Positions 49,423 through 59,147 of a stretch of 64,000 nucleotides of DNA are shown piece after piece (the stretch's first letter is position 1; the number at the start of each line of letters is the position of its first letter). The notes beneath the pieces were generated by a model. It was not told where the DNA came from and made no database searches. It worked only from the letters and a program-made list of their open reading frames with translations. The DNA is from Halocafeteria seosinensis (Eukaryota > Sar > Bigyra > Bicosoecida), in NCBI GenBank assembly GCA_001687465.1, contig LVLI01000140.1, forward strand, positions 186,001 to 250,000. The letters run 5' to 3'. The position numbers and the translations under genes were made by a program.

Positions 49423-51848
49423 CTACCAACCGCCATTCCGCGCCGGATACCGCGGAGGAGCCATTGCACCATAGGAGTCAATATTTGGTTGACTTCCTCC
49501 AGGGTCTGGTGGAGGCAAGTGGTGTCGTCCAAAGGCGCCCTGGGGATATCCTCTTCGATCATTGGGATACATCGGCCCCGACGTCATCGGCCGTGAACCA
49601 GCAACACCAAAATCTTGAGGCGAAGAGTGCATTCCCCTATTCGTATCAACATTGTCCCGAGGGTGCCATTGTGGAGCGCCCAAGGGCGAACTGTGATTTG
49701 CCAAGTTACCTTCCTGCGGTGGTGGAGCTGGGGCATTATATGGCGCATAATAAGAGGGCACGCGGTATGGGTCTTGCTGATAGTAATAGGGCAAATGTGT
49801 CGGCTGCAACGCTCGCTCTCCATATGCATCGTATTGCCTCGGGTATCCTCTTGCCATTCCGCCGTAATGTTGTTGGCTCGGAGGGGGTGGTGTTGGTGCC
49901 GCCGCAGGGAACTCGCCCGGTCTTCCTGAAGACCGTCTGTAAACAGCCATTTGTGGATGCGAGTCGGCATGATTACTGGAACCTCGAGATGGAACGCTGG
50001 ATTGGCCAATAGAATGTGATCTACTCCGCTCATTCATTTCAAATGCGGAAATGGCTCGGTCGCTTCGTTCCTCGTTTTTCTTCGAGTCATCATCTTCGCT
50101 TTCGTCCTGCGAATTCACCGAAGAAGTGGATGCCTCACTAAAACTGTCTCTTCGGCTTCCTCGCCGCTTCTTCTTGCGGGTGCTCATCTTTGTAGTTGTA
50201 GCTTCCTTGCCTTTTTTCGATGCAGACCTACTGCAGCATCGATGTTTAGCTGTTGCTAAAATCCCTACTGTAGATATGATTAGTGGATCAATTATTACTC
50301 GTGCCTTCGAAGTAACCCAACTGAAGCCTTCCAAGAAAAAACTTAGAAGAACCAACAAGAAGTTGGTTAGAATAGACATTATCGAATCCTCTTCAACCCT
50401 CTGGATGGCGTCTCTTAAGGTTCGCAATTCATTTTCCATTTGTATACGTTCATCCTCAGTTTCTTGCAAGATGTCATTTTTCAGTTGGCGCAGGACGCTA
50501 TTCTCCCAGTCTCGTTCTTGGGGAGTAACTGTATACAAGTCGTACTCTGTCTTATAATTCTCTAGCTGGTCTCGAATAGACTTAGGTATCTCCTGAAGCT
50601 GAGATTGGAGAGAAGAGATTTTTTGCCATTTCATGTCCAGTTCATTTTTTAAGCTTTGGTTATATGACTCCAGCTTTTCTAGCGCCGTTAAGCTACGGCT
50701 CATCCGCTGCTCAAAAGCGTCAACTTCCTCCTTTGATACAGGTACGCGAGTGTTCGTGGACGCTGATCGGCGAGACGGATTGCTAAACGACTTAGCTAAT
50801 ATTTCTGTGGAGGGTTCTTGAGCTCGGTTGTTGCTATCTCTGGATTCTGAGTACTCGCTTTTGTTATCGCTGCTCCCCTCCACGCTCTCACTTTCTGCAA
50901 CCGTGCTCAAGCGAGCCGACTGAGAGCCATTTTGGAGTGCCGGATGCGCATTTTCCGTCACACGCATCGGACTAGCTTGGGAACCATTATGCGGTCCATT
51001 GATTTGATGTCTACCACCCCGGGGGGATCCTGGGCCGTTATGGAGAGGGTCACCACCATTAAAGCTGCTGCTGGCCGGTCTCTTCTCTGGCTCTTTCCCG
51101 TCGGTAGCTGCTGTGGATGTAGAAAATGAACGCACGCCATTGTAAACTGCAACAAACCTCGATTCTGTATCCCCGACTGAAGAACTACTAGCAGTAGTGT
51201 CGCCATCCTTGCGGACCCGGATGGAACTCTGCGATCCACTGTCGTCGTCGCTTTCGCTAGTGTCGTCATTAGTGTTCAGGAAAAACCTAGACGCCCCTTG
51301 AGAATTTTGCTGCAAAAGGGAAACCTTATTCCTCTTATGTTCATCCGTTGGCGCGCCTTCGTTAGCCTCCTCTTCTGTGGGAGTGGACCCACCCTCACTC
51401 GTATGCCCTGGGCTTGGTTTAGAATTGGCTTTCTCCAGGTTACCGCCAACAAAATTCTTGAATATTTCTGTAAAACCAATCGACAAGACACGTTTCCACG
51501 ACGAAAATGAAATTGATTACGAAAGGATGAGCTTACTCCGCATGAAACTTCTTTGTTCCTGTGGGATAGCAGGTTTGGGGGAGGAGCCCGCTGAAGACGC
51601 CGAATTCTCGCCTGAAGAAGCTGCTCTCTGACGCCACCCATCACGGCTACGCTGTCGCACCAAATGCAAAATTATTTCACAATGGATAACGCGTCTACGT
51701 GGCGAATAAACGCGAAACAGATCATTGGACTTACCAGAGACGACCTCGGGTTAAACTGCCTTGGTCTACTACCAGCAGTTTTAGTTCGATCGGCTGTCTC
51801 TTGCGCATGTCTCTTGAACTCATTCGCGCGTTCTTCTCGACTTAACAT
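49423..51848 (-). CDS. disordered coiled-coil protein with one membrane segment, unknown
   Basis: Three exons: about 51848-51735, 51651-51537 and 51467-49423, phases consistent. The product is about 755 residues. It starts MLSREERANEFKRH. A Ser/Asn/Gly-rich disordered region of about 260 residues precedes a coiled coil (EVDAFEQRMSRSLTALEKL, NELDMKWQKISSLQSQL, TEDERIQMENELRTLRDAI). A hydrophobic stretch follows (ILTNFLLVLLSFFLEGF, then DPLIISTVGIL). A basic Lys/Ser patch comes next, then a long Pro/Tyr/Gln/Gly tail. The layout suggests a tail-anchor-like membrane tether with a low-complexity cytosolic end. No family recognised. Convergent with MPI, with stop codons two bases apart. Confidence 0.7.
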
Positions 51849-52518
51849 CTTTCAAGAAAGACTTATCCGCGTGAGACGCCACTGAGTGCTCAGTACCAAG
51901 TGTCCAATGCTTAGCTGCCAGAATGACGTTTACCGAAAGCTACCCATGGTACTCTTAGCTGTATCGACGCGAAGCCGTGCCAATGAACAAGCGAGCACAA
52001 CCATTGGTTGAAAGACCTACTTACGAGACTGTTCTCGTGCATGCTTGTCCCTGCGCAGACGAGTTGGAAAGCTTCCTTGAATCTCAATGAACAATGTTCG
52101 TTGTTCGTCCAGGGCACCCAAGTTCAATAACGCAGCTAGAATGCGATGAACAGTGCCACAGATTCACCCATCCATTCCATGCACTCGTATAAGATGAAGG
52201 GGACAGTTCTACGACGTGTCAATATACATAAGCTTAAGTGGTAAATGGACGATGAACTGGAAAATAACCACCAAGTGGCAACTCCTTCCTGGAGACGGCA
52301 ATCTTTTGTTGGACCCATATACAGGGTGTGTTTCTGGTGTTTTTTAGGAGCACACACACATAGGCAAGTTTTCCGATTACAATGGTATTGATTATGCCTA
52401 TTCCTAGCCATTTAAGTGGTATGGAAGCTGAAATCCCCGTCGTAGGGTCCGTGTGTGATCTAGCCGCTTTGACGCATTTCAGGAGAGACTTAGTCTAGAA
52501 GGCTTAATTTCGAGCACA
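51849..52518. other. divergent intergenic region, about 670 bp
   Basis: Upstream region of the coiled-coil membrane gene (-) and the TMED gene (+). Several short frames only. No RNA gene seen. Confidence 0.45.
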
Positions 52519-53469
52519 ATGGCTTACGTTTTCGGTCAGCGAGCACCGAGTAGGACATTGTCGATCGCTGTGCTGTTGGCGGTCGTTTTCGGGTTTGTTA
52601 TCAGAGGAACGGAAGGAATTCACTTCTACATCACGGAAGGCCAGCAACGATGTTTCTTGGAAGATACAGCTGAAGAAACTTTGATTGTAGCCCGCTATGA
52701 AAATCCTGACGTCAAGGAGTGGGGCGAACCAGGGTTTACAGAAACGGTATGAGTGTTTTTCCTCTAGTTGGATTTGGTTTCGTGAAGTAACTTGGAGTGT
52801 GTCTGCAGGGTATCCGCGTGGTTGTGACCAGTCCTTTAGGGAAGTTAGAAATGAGCAGAACCTTGACGAAAGAGGTAAGCAAACTTTATATAGGCGCCGT
52901 CTAGTTGGGTGAGATACACTAGTGTGTTATGTGTAATTCCAGGGTCGCTTTGCTTTCACTACGCATGAAGCAGGTGAGCATAGCATCTGCTTAGGCACAA
53001 ATAACACACGATGGTTTGGAGAACCTCGTCAATTTGTAAGTGGTCATGTAACGGCGCACTTCTCGATTAGATGTATTCTAATTTTCGTTCAATTGAACCG
53101 CAGAAGTTTGAATTGCAACTGGATGTCGGATCGACAGCTATCAACTACGAAGATGTAGCAAAGAAGGAGCATTTATCTACCCTGGCATTAGAAGTGAGAA
53201 AGCTTAACGATAAAGTACAGGACATCATCAAATCGCAATCCTATCAGCAGGTAAGTTATGACTTCCTGTTTTGAATGTTCTATTCCGTCAAGTTACAGTA
53301 AACCGTTCGAACACTACAGGAGCGCGAAATCCAGTTCAGAGACACCAGTGAAAGCACAAATTCCCGTGTCCAGTGGTGGAGCATTGTGCAAACGGCTGTA
53401 TGTGTTGCTTCGGGTGTATGGCAAACTATCCACTTGAAAAACTATTTCCGAAAGAAGAAACTTCAGTGA
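52519..53469 (+). CDS. TMED: p24/TMED family cargo receptor (emp24/gp25L), alpha-like
   Basis: p24 proteins cycle between ER and Golgi in COPII/COPI vesicles and help load GPI-anchored cargo. Five exons: about 52519-52746, 52809-52874, 52943-53035, 53104-53250 and 53320-53469, nearly all phase 0. A signal peptide ([17 protein letters not shown]) is followed by the GOLD domain ([40 protein letters not shown]). A coiled coil comes next ([18 protein letters not shown]), then a C-terminal membrane helix ([19 protein letters not shown]). The tail [12 protein letters not shown] ends in KKLQ, a K-K-x-x COPI retrieval signal. The short YFxxKK-type tail is most like the alpha subfamily (TMED4/9). Confidence 0.92.
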
Positions 53470-53712
53470 TTGTACTTTTAGTAATGCTTAATATACGATA
53501 TGCGGACGGTGGCGGACGTGTGCTTTGTCTACACTACAGAATTCAAACAGTTGGTATGCTCAATTCTTGTCTATATACTCTATGCAAGGCACTGTTACTT
53601 TTCCATCCTCGTGGCACACAAATTTGTACATTGGGTTTCTCTAAAAGGACAAATCGGACTGGGATACAAGCCAACATTGACGTTTTCTAACTTGCAAAGA
53701 CATGTGTCGCCC

Positions 53713-54168
53713 TCAAAGTCCATAACCCTGTATCAGAGAATCCACATACTGGTAACCGTAGTAGCTTAGTCCTCCAAAAATTCCCATCAACACCGTATCT
53801 GTACAATCAGAAACATACCGGTCGGAGGTGTTTCAAAATCTGCGCCCAATGAAAAGGGGCTTCGTCACTCAGCACTTACTAAAGAGTACTTTCTCCCATC
53901 TATCTAGCATGTACAACCCCGTTGTCAGTTCATATTGGTATGTTCGTCGTCGACACCAGCCAATCGGTCCGCGGTATTTTTCAATTTCTTCTTGGGGGAT
54001 TCCGGCCACGGGGACTTGGGCAGATCTCTGCTGTGGCTGTCGCTGCTGCTGCTGCTGCTGTTGTCGAGCATTTGTTGAGGACTCATGATGCACTTGTTCC
54101 TGAACTATGCTGGAGGTGGTACCGGAATTTGTCTCCTTGCCTCCCGTACGCCGTCGTATCCCCGACAT
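53713..54168 (-). CDS. SPTSS: small activating subunit of serine palmitoyltransferase (ssSPT), with polyglutamine-rich N-terminus
   Basis: ssSPT stimulates the SPT heterodimer, which starts sphingolipid synthesis on the ER membrane. Exon 1 runs from the ATG at 54168 (MSGIRRRTGGKE) to about 53880 and exon 2 from about 53798 to the stop at 53713. The splice joins RTYQYELTTGLYMLDRWEKVLF to NTVLMGIFGGLSYYGYQ. This pairs closely with the family core, including the Y-Q-Y-x-L-x-T-x-L-Y-M-L-x-x-W-E and V-F-N motifs and the first transmembrane helix. The tail after YGYQ is short (YVDSLIQGYGL). The N-terminal ~75 residues are hydrophilic with a CAG-encoded Gln run and are absent in the ~70-residue animal proteins. 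An alternative second splice at about 53720-53740 would give a different tail. Divergent from selenoprotein S. Confidence 0.85.
54042..54063. repeat. CAG/CTG trinucleotide repeat encoding Gln
   Basis: Six to seven CTG units on the plus strand read as CAG on the minus strand and encode the Gln run in the N-terminus of the SPT small subunit. Confidence 0.85.
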
Positions 54169-54449
54169 TTTCCAATTCACTATATCAGTTCTTGTGCATA
54201 CAAGCAATCGATTAACTATGCATAAATACACATGGATCGTGGAGGAGAGTAATGAATGAATGGGGCTGCAAACAACCCATTCCAACTTCATTCAACTACA
54301 GAGCCTGATTCATACAAGTGTTAATATGGATAACACTACTAGGTTGGGGATGGTTTGTAGTGTATAATAAGTAACATACTCGAGGAGGGATAGGAAGCGA
54401 ATGAAAACAATGAAAAACATAGTGTTGCACCGTAGCGCATAAAGACACC

Positions 54450-55074
54450 ATGGTGGATGTGCATAGCTCCATCCAGAATGCTCCAGGAGCCATCTGGGGA
54501 TTTCTGGAACAGTATGGCTACTATCTGCTGGCTCTAGTGAGTGGAAATGAGCAGTGAAAAGTGTGGCCACAAAGCTGGTGTATGTGTGTTTGTAGCACAG
54601 GTCGTGCTGGTATGGATGATTAAACCGCATATACAGAGTAAAGTACAAGAGCACCGGCATAAGAAAGCTCTAGAAGAAGCAACAGGTTGGTGGGCGAAGA
54701 AATTTGGTATCCGTAAACCTGGATTAAAAAAAGAAAGAAAGAGTGCACTATTCGCAGACCCTTCACGAGTTCAGGAGCTGGAGGAGGAACGGAGGAAAGT
54801 TAGAGAACGTCAGCAGGAAGAACTAGCGCGGCGTAGCCAAGAAAGAGCCAAAAAGGAAAAGGAGAAGAAATCCGAAGAGAAGAAAAGTGGTGTTAACCAC
54901 TTGAAGCCATCTCCGAGACGTATGTAACGCAATTTACTAGTCGTTCGCGTAGACACTGACAACTACCAAGCATCCCTGTGTGCAGCGGGTGGTAATAGCC
55001 CCCTGAATCCACAAACGCGGCAACCGCACCGATTTGGTCGTATGAGGAATAGACCCTCACGAGGCTGAGGATAA
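54450..55074 (+). CDS. SELENOS: selenoprotein S (VIMP), in-frame UGA read as selenocysteine
   Basis: Selenoprotein S is a single-pass ER protein that links p97/VCP and Derlins in ER-associated degradation. Three exons: 54450-54536, 54601-54919 and 54986-55074. They code for 164 residues if the TGA at 55066-55068 is selenocysteine. The N-terminus leads into a membrane helix (EQYGYYLLALVVLVWMI). A long charged helix follows (ADPSRVQELEEERRKVRERQ...) as in the family. Exon 3 adds a Gly/Arg/Pro tail ending NRPSRG-Sec-Gly-stop, the same G-U-G ending as the animal protein. Without readthrough, translation would stop two codons short. A SECIS fold follows in the 3' UTR and a hairpin lies just after the TGA (listed separately). 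The Sec call rests on three independent features, so it is strong for an unaided reading. Confidence 0.92.
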
Positions 55075-55075
55075 G

Positions 55076-55098
55076 CGACAGGACGAAGAGTCCTGTCG
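55076..55098 (+). promoter_or_regulatory. possible selenocysteine redefinition hairpin, 7 nt after the UGA
   Basis: A perfect 9-bp inverted repeat (CGACAGGAC / GTCCTGTCG) encloses the loop GAAGA. It starts seven bases after the TGA and overlaps the region just past the TAA stop. The spacing and strength resemble selenocysteine redefinition elements that assist UGA recoding near the ribosome, as in SELENON. Function is inferred; the hairpin itself is directly visible. Confidence 0.55.
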
Positions 55099-55135
55099 AA
55101 AAATCGATGTTTACCTTCCGGCATGCCTGCTTTAC

Positions 55136-55203
55136 CATGTCATGACGCAGAGGACTTCAATGCCAAACCCGCAAGGCAAGGTCCTTTGCCGAGAAAGCAC
55201 ATG
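55136..55203 (+). promoter_or_regulatory. form-2 SECIS element in the selenoprotein S 3' UTR
   Basis: The SECIS RNA recruits SBP2 and the Sec-tRNA elongation factor. Helix I is CATGT/ACATG (55136-55140 with 55199-55203). After an internal loop comes the quartet, UGAC (55143-55146, preceded by A) facing CGAG (55190-55193), which gives the expected G.A, A.G pairs. Helix II is 11 bp with two G.T pairs (55147-55157 with 55179-55189). Then an unpaired CAA (55158-55160) supplies the conserved AA 12 bases from the quartet. A 4-bp mini-helix TGCC/GGCA follows with loop AAACCCGCAA. This is the form-2 layout. Pairing was checked by hand. Confidence 0.9.
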
Positions 55204-55298
55204 TCGGGAATGCTTAGAACACCAACACCCTAAAATATAATGTAGGAGTTTATCAAATGCACTGTTGGTGTCAAATCTAGACTTTGTAGGCTCGGTAC

Positions 55299-58024
55299 CT
55301 ACCAGTTCATGAGGTTCTTTGCATCCTTGGTCAATCCATGCTCATTCATAAACTGTATCCACGAAAGCCAATAAGGATCATTTTTCAATGTATTAAAGCT
55401 TCCAATGACGATCATACCCCGTCTAGCACGAGTCATGGCAACATTTAGACGACGGAAATCAGAGAGGAAGCCAACATTGCCTTGATTGTTCGAACGAACA
55501 GCACTGAAAACAATCACGTCCTTCTCTCGCCCCTGGAAGCCATCAACAGATTTTACCTCAATTCCATCCGACATGTCTTCTTCTCCCTCCTCCGAGTAAG
55601 ACTTCATTGTAATACCCATACTTGAGAACACGTTCTGCAAAGCTTTCACTTGTGCTTGATAAGGTGTAACGATACCAAGCTCGTTCATGGAAACAGCGTC
55701 CGGAGCACCGGGCTTTGGATTAAGTAGGGATTTAACGACACTTGAAACAATCTGAACTTCAGCGTCATTGGCTTTGCTCTTTCCTCTACTTTCGTCAAAA
55801 CCTATTGTGACGTCAACGAAGCATATGGGACTCAGCAAGAGCCCGCTGTCGGTCCCCACTAGACCCGAGGCAAATTCCTCGGGTAGCATTGGCCAAGGAA
55901 ACCCCGGGGGAGGGCGTCGATCCTTAATTAAGACCCCGTTATGGATTTTGTTATCATAAAATACCTTCGAGGGCCAAGCTGCTATCAACGGGTGCATTCT
56001 GTATTGAATATCAAGCATGGTGTTGTACGCCGATCGCTTGTCCACAGCTGAATTTTCAGGAGATGATCTGAATAGGTTGATGAGCCGCTCAAATAGTGTA
56101 ATACTGAGTTCTTCTTGTGCCAACGGTGCAAGCACAGTCGGCGGTAGCTGTCGATGGTCACCAATCAAAATAGCTTGCCCTTCTGGTTTGCATCTCATCA
56201 ATGGAACAAGAGACTCTGGCTCTGTGCATTGCGTCGCCTCATCTAGAACTACGAGACCGAAGCAATTGTTGGTCAAAAGGTCACTTCCCGCTCCTGTATC
56301 CCGTAAAAAATTGATCCCATGTTGTTGCAAATCAAGTGCAAGCAATAATGGCACTTACCTATGCAGGTTGCGCATATAACATCTGCAGCCTCAACAATTT
56401 CGTGGCTCACCTTTTCTTCTAGCTGTTTTATCCTTTTGTACCCTTTGCTGAGATTTGCATGTGCCATTCCCTTATCTCTACCTTTGAATGTGTGGATGTT
56501 TTGCGAAATATAGCGCATTTCTTCTTTCAACTGGTCAATTTCGGCAAAATCGGGGTGCTGTTCCATTTGCGCTTCCAGCGTGCAATCGCGTAACTCCGGG
56601 GCGACTTTAACAGGCTGACCAACTCGAACGGCTTTGAGTCCAACACCATCAACTCCTCCCAGAAGCTGATCCACTGCAACGTTCGTTTGAGCTGACACTA
56701 GCACAGGGCCAGCGGTAGGATGCGCCTCCCTCCAATGGTTGATGATTTGCACCGCTGTAGTTGTCTTTCCCTGCAATTGAATCGCACACACGCGCGATTA
56801 GTTTTGGTCGCTGTAACGAAAGTGAGAGCCACACCACACTTACGGTTCCTGGAGGCCCTTGGATTAAAGATATTTGGTGCTGTAAACTATTGGCGACGGC
56901 ATCCTTTTGCGTCGCATTCAAGTGGTTCAAGCTGCTAGCACTTGCAACTTCCCTGCAGTGCTCAGCTGCAACGTGAGAGGAGCCGTCGCTGGTCTCATCA
57001 AAAATCATGTGCGAAGGGCTGCGATTAAGCGATTCGCCACCTTCGGAACTACCAGAGCCCGTCTCCCAAGTTTTGTGGTGCGTTGTGATGAGATTGCGGA
57101 GCCACCGCGGACCATTGTACATGTCCGATGCTATAGTTGTAAGCGCTTTAGACATTCGTTCATACGCTACTTGGTTAGTGCCTTTGTCCACTCGCCATTC
57201 TTGGTCCCGGAGATGGTTGGGTATGTCGTCGACCACAATCTGTAGGAAGGCAGGATACTTACATCCTTAATGAACGTGGACCGAGTAGTTACCCGTCCTC
57301 AGAAGCTTACCTGAATATATTTTCTGGTCTTCATCATTACTACACCTTCGACGTCAACTTGCTTTAGGGACGTGATCCTAAACTTGGAGGATAGTGTTAG
57401 TATGTCTCCATCGGAGAACCTATGATACGGGATGTAACCCTCCGGTCCAAATATTCGAACGACTTGTTTTCCAAAGAACTTCCCATGTTTTTTGGCCGTG
57501 CAATTCAATATAGCATAACCTTCTTGTTGTAATCTCGAAATGGGCCAAGATGATAACCGCTCGTTAACCGCGGCTTCTTCTTCCTCCTTCTCCAGATCAA
57601 GGTACTTCTGGAAGTGGGATTTGTACGGCTGGAACTGGGGGAGAATGGTTGGTTTCGGCTCATCCTCAGTAGCCTTCCTTTTATTTCTACCCCGTTTAGA
57701 GTCTTCATGGTTCCCTCGTTTATTCGGAGTCTGAGTGTTACCGTCTCCGCTAGCATCATCATCTCGGCCCCGTCCTCGTCCTCGACCTCCACGACCACGG
57801 CCACGACCACCTCGGCCACGCCCTCCACCTCTTCCACGATTACCACCTGAATGTCCATCATCCGAAAAGCCACCCTGCCCTCCTCCTCGTCCTCTCCCTC
57901 TCCCTCGTCCTCGTCCGCCGCCTCCTCGATTTCCATTTCGGTTTTCAAAGAATTCAAACCCTTCCCTTCCACCGCCTCTTCCTCCGCGCTGTGCAGCGCT
58001 ATCTAAGAACCCTCTCGCAGACAT
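55299..58024 (-). CDS. IGHMBP2: IGHMBP2/SMUBP2-like superfamily 1 helicase with N-terminal RGG-box region
   Basis: SF1B helicase of the UPF1/SMUBP2 branch, implicated in RNA or DNA unwinding. Four exons: about 58024-57311, 57239-56844, 56770-56359 and 56293-55299, totalling 838 residues. I chose the ATG reading MSARGFLDSA; an upstream in-frame ATG at 58252 adds unlikely sequence. Residues ~15-100 are a Gly/Arg/Asp RGG-type region. The Igbmp2-type N-domain follows (FGKQVVRIFGPEG, PYHRFSDGD). Helicase motifs are complete: I GPPGTGKTTTA (created by splicing), Ia SAQTNVAVDQLL, II VVLDEATQ, III GDHRQLPPT, IV QYRMHP, V VDGFQGREKDV, VI NVAMTRARRG. The RGG region is unusual for the family, where an R3H domain and zinc finger sit at the C-terminus. 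Those are absent here, as in fungal and plant short forms. Confidence 0.85.
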
Positions 58025-58362
58025 TGCTCTAACTCCCAACCGATGGAGATGGTGCAAGTGGCTGTAGAATGAGGGGAAACGATAAATTTGGGGTGTGAGA
58101 GAATAAGCGACTCCAGCAGCTGGATGCATACACCTAGTGAAGCCGAGCTCGTGCGGTCGTACAGTGTATGTAACTATGTCGCTCCAGTTTCCTTCTGGTG
58201 AAGCAGTACAGGACAAAACGATCCGTTCTCCTGCAGAATATATTCCTATCAAGGTAGCCCTCTATATACTATGCAAGGCAGCTTTGAAGAACGCCCACCG
58301 ATGTAGTGTCAGTGTGTTCCGGGCAACTTCACAGACTCAGCGCAGGGATACATGTACTGTAA

Positions 58363-58410
58363 TCAAGTTGGATACTGTTCCTGTTATCAAGTTGGATACT
58401 GTTCCTGTTT
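58363..58410. repeat. perfect tandem repeat, two units of 24 bp
   Basis: The unit ATCAAGTTGGATACTG followed by TTCCTGTT occurs twice in direct succession with no visible mismatch. It lies downstream of no identified gene on that strand and upstream of the helicase start region on the other. Confidence 0.8.
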
Positions 58411-58551
58411 GGTAAGGGAGGGTGGTAAAACACGCTGTTTGTTTTTTGACAATAAAGCCAAGACATCAATACTTGGTTAAGCGTCCTTTAGTTTGTTATA
58501 TCGATATAAATAAATGGAAGCACATTCGTAGCTTTCCATGGTCCCGGTTGT

Positions 58552-58905
58552 ATGACACGTATTGCACGCACAGGTCTGGGGCGAGGAATCCTGCCTATGT
58601 TTGTGGTGCAATTTGTGACACAATTTCACTTTTCTCAAGCAAACTTCGACAGTCGCGAACTAACTGACGGTGTTGTGTTGTATATTGCTCTGTTTGCGCG
58701 TGAAACAACAAGCTGCAGACAACGACAGTTGAACCGGGTTGGACGGACTGTTCGATTTACGTGCTACGAGTTCTTGGAACGTTCAGCACACATCCAGGCC
58801 TCACTGCTATCCAGTAACTGGCAGATGAGGAGGGCAAGACAACAAGTTGCTCAGACGCTTGTGGAGCTACTGGTACAAATGTATTACGAAACAAACAAGG
58901 CGTGA
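58552..58905 (+). CDS. open reading frame of uncertain status, 117 codons
   Basis: It starts with ATG (MTRIARTGLGRGILPM) and shows no disruption, Leu/Val/Arg-rich. The base composition does not differ from the flanks and there is no family match. It may be a small gene or a chance frame in a long intergenic stretch. Confidence 0.2.
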   Translation: MTRIARTGLGRGILPMFVVQFVTQFHFSQANFDSRELTDGVVLYIALFARETTSCRQRQLNRVGRTVRFTCYEFLERSAHIQASLLSSNWQMRRARQQVAQTLVELLVQMYYETNKA

Positions 58906-59147
58906 CCGTGTATTTGTATTCATCGACCCGGAAGAGCTGTTGTGGAAAACATTCCTGAGTCACAGTGACAGTACCACAGTACGACCACAGTTGCGATTGG
59001 GCAGTTGCATTTCGAAAAGAGCACCTATTTCTGGCAGTACTGGCTAGCTCTAGCTATCTATCTGTACTTACGTGTACATCATGCCTATATGGTACACAGA
59101 GCTCTACAATCCCTGAGAGCCTAAGGAGCATCAGTGAAGTTCAGAGT

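Larger units (their letters stand above)
58025..59147. other. intergenic, about 1.1 kb
   Basis: No confident gene. A perfect short tandem repeat lies at about 58363-58410. A 117-codon ATG frame (58552-58905) is listed separately with low confidence. Confidence 0.45.

Noticed and set aside
53500-53769. 89-codon plus-strand frame after the TMED gene
   Set aside because: No homology and it overlaps the supported second exon of the minus-strand SPT small subunit.
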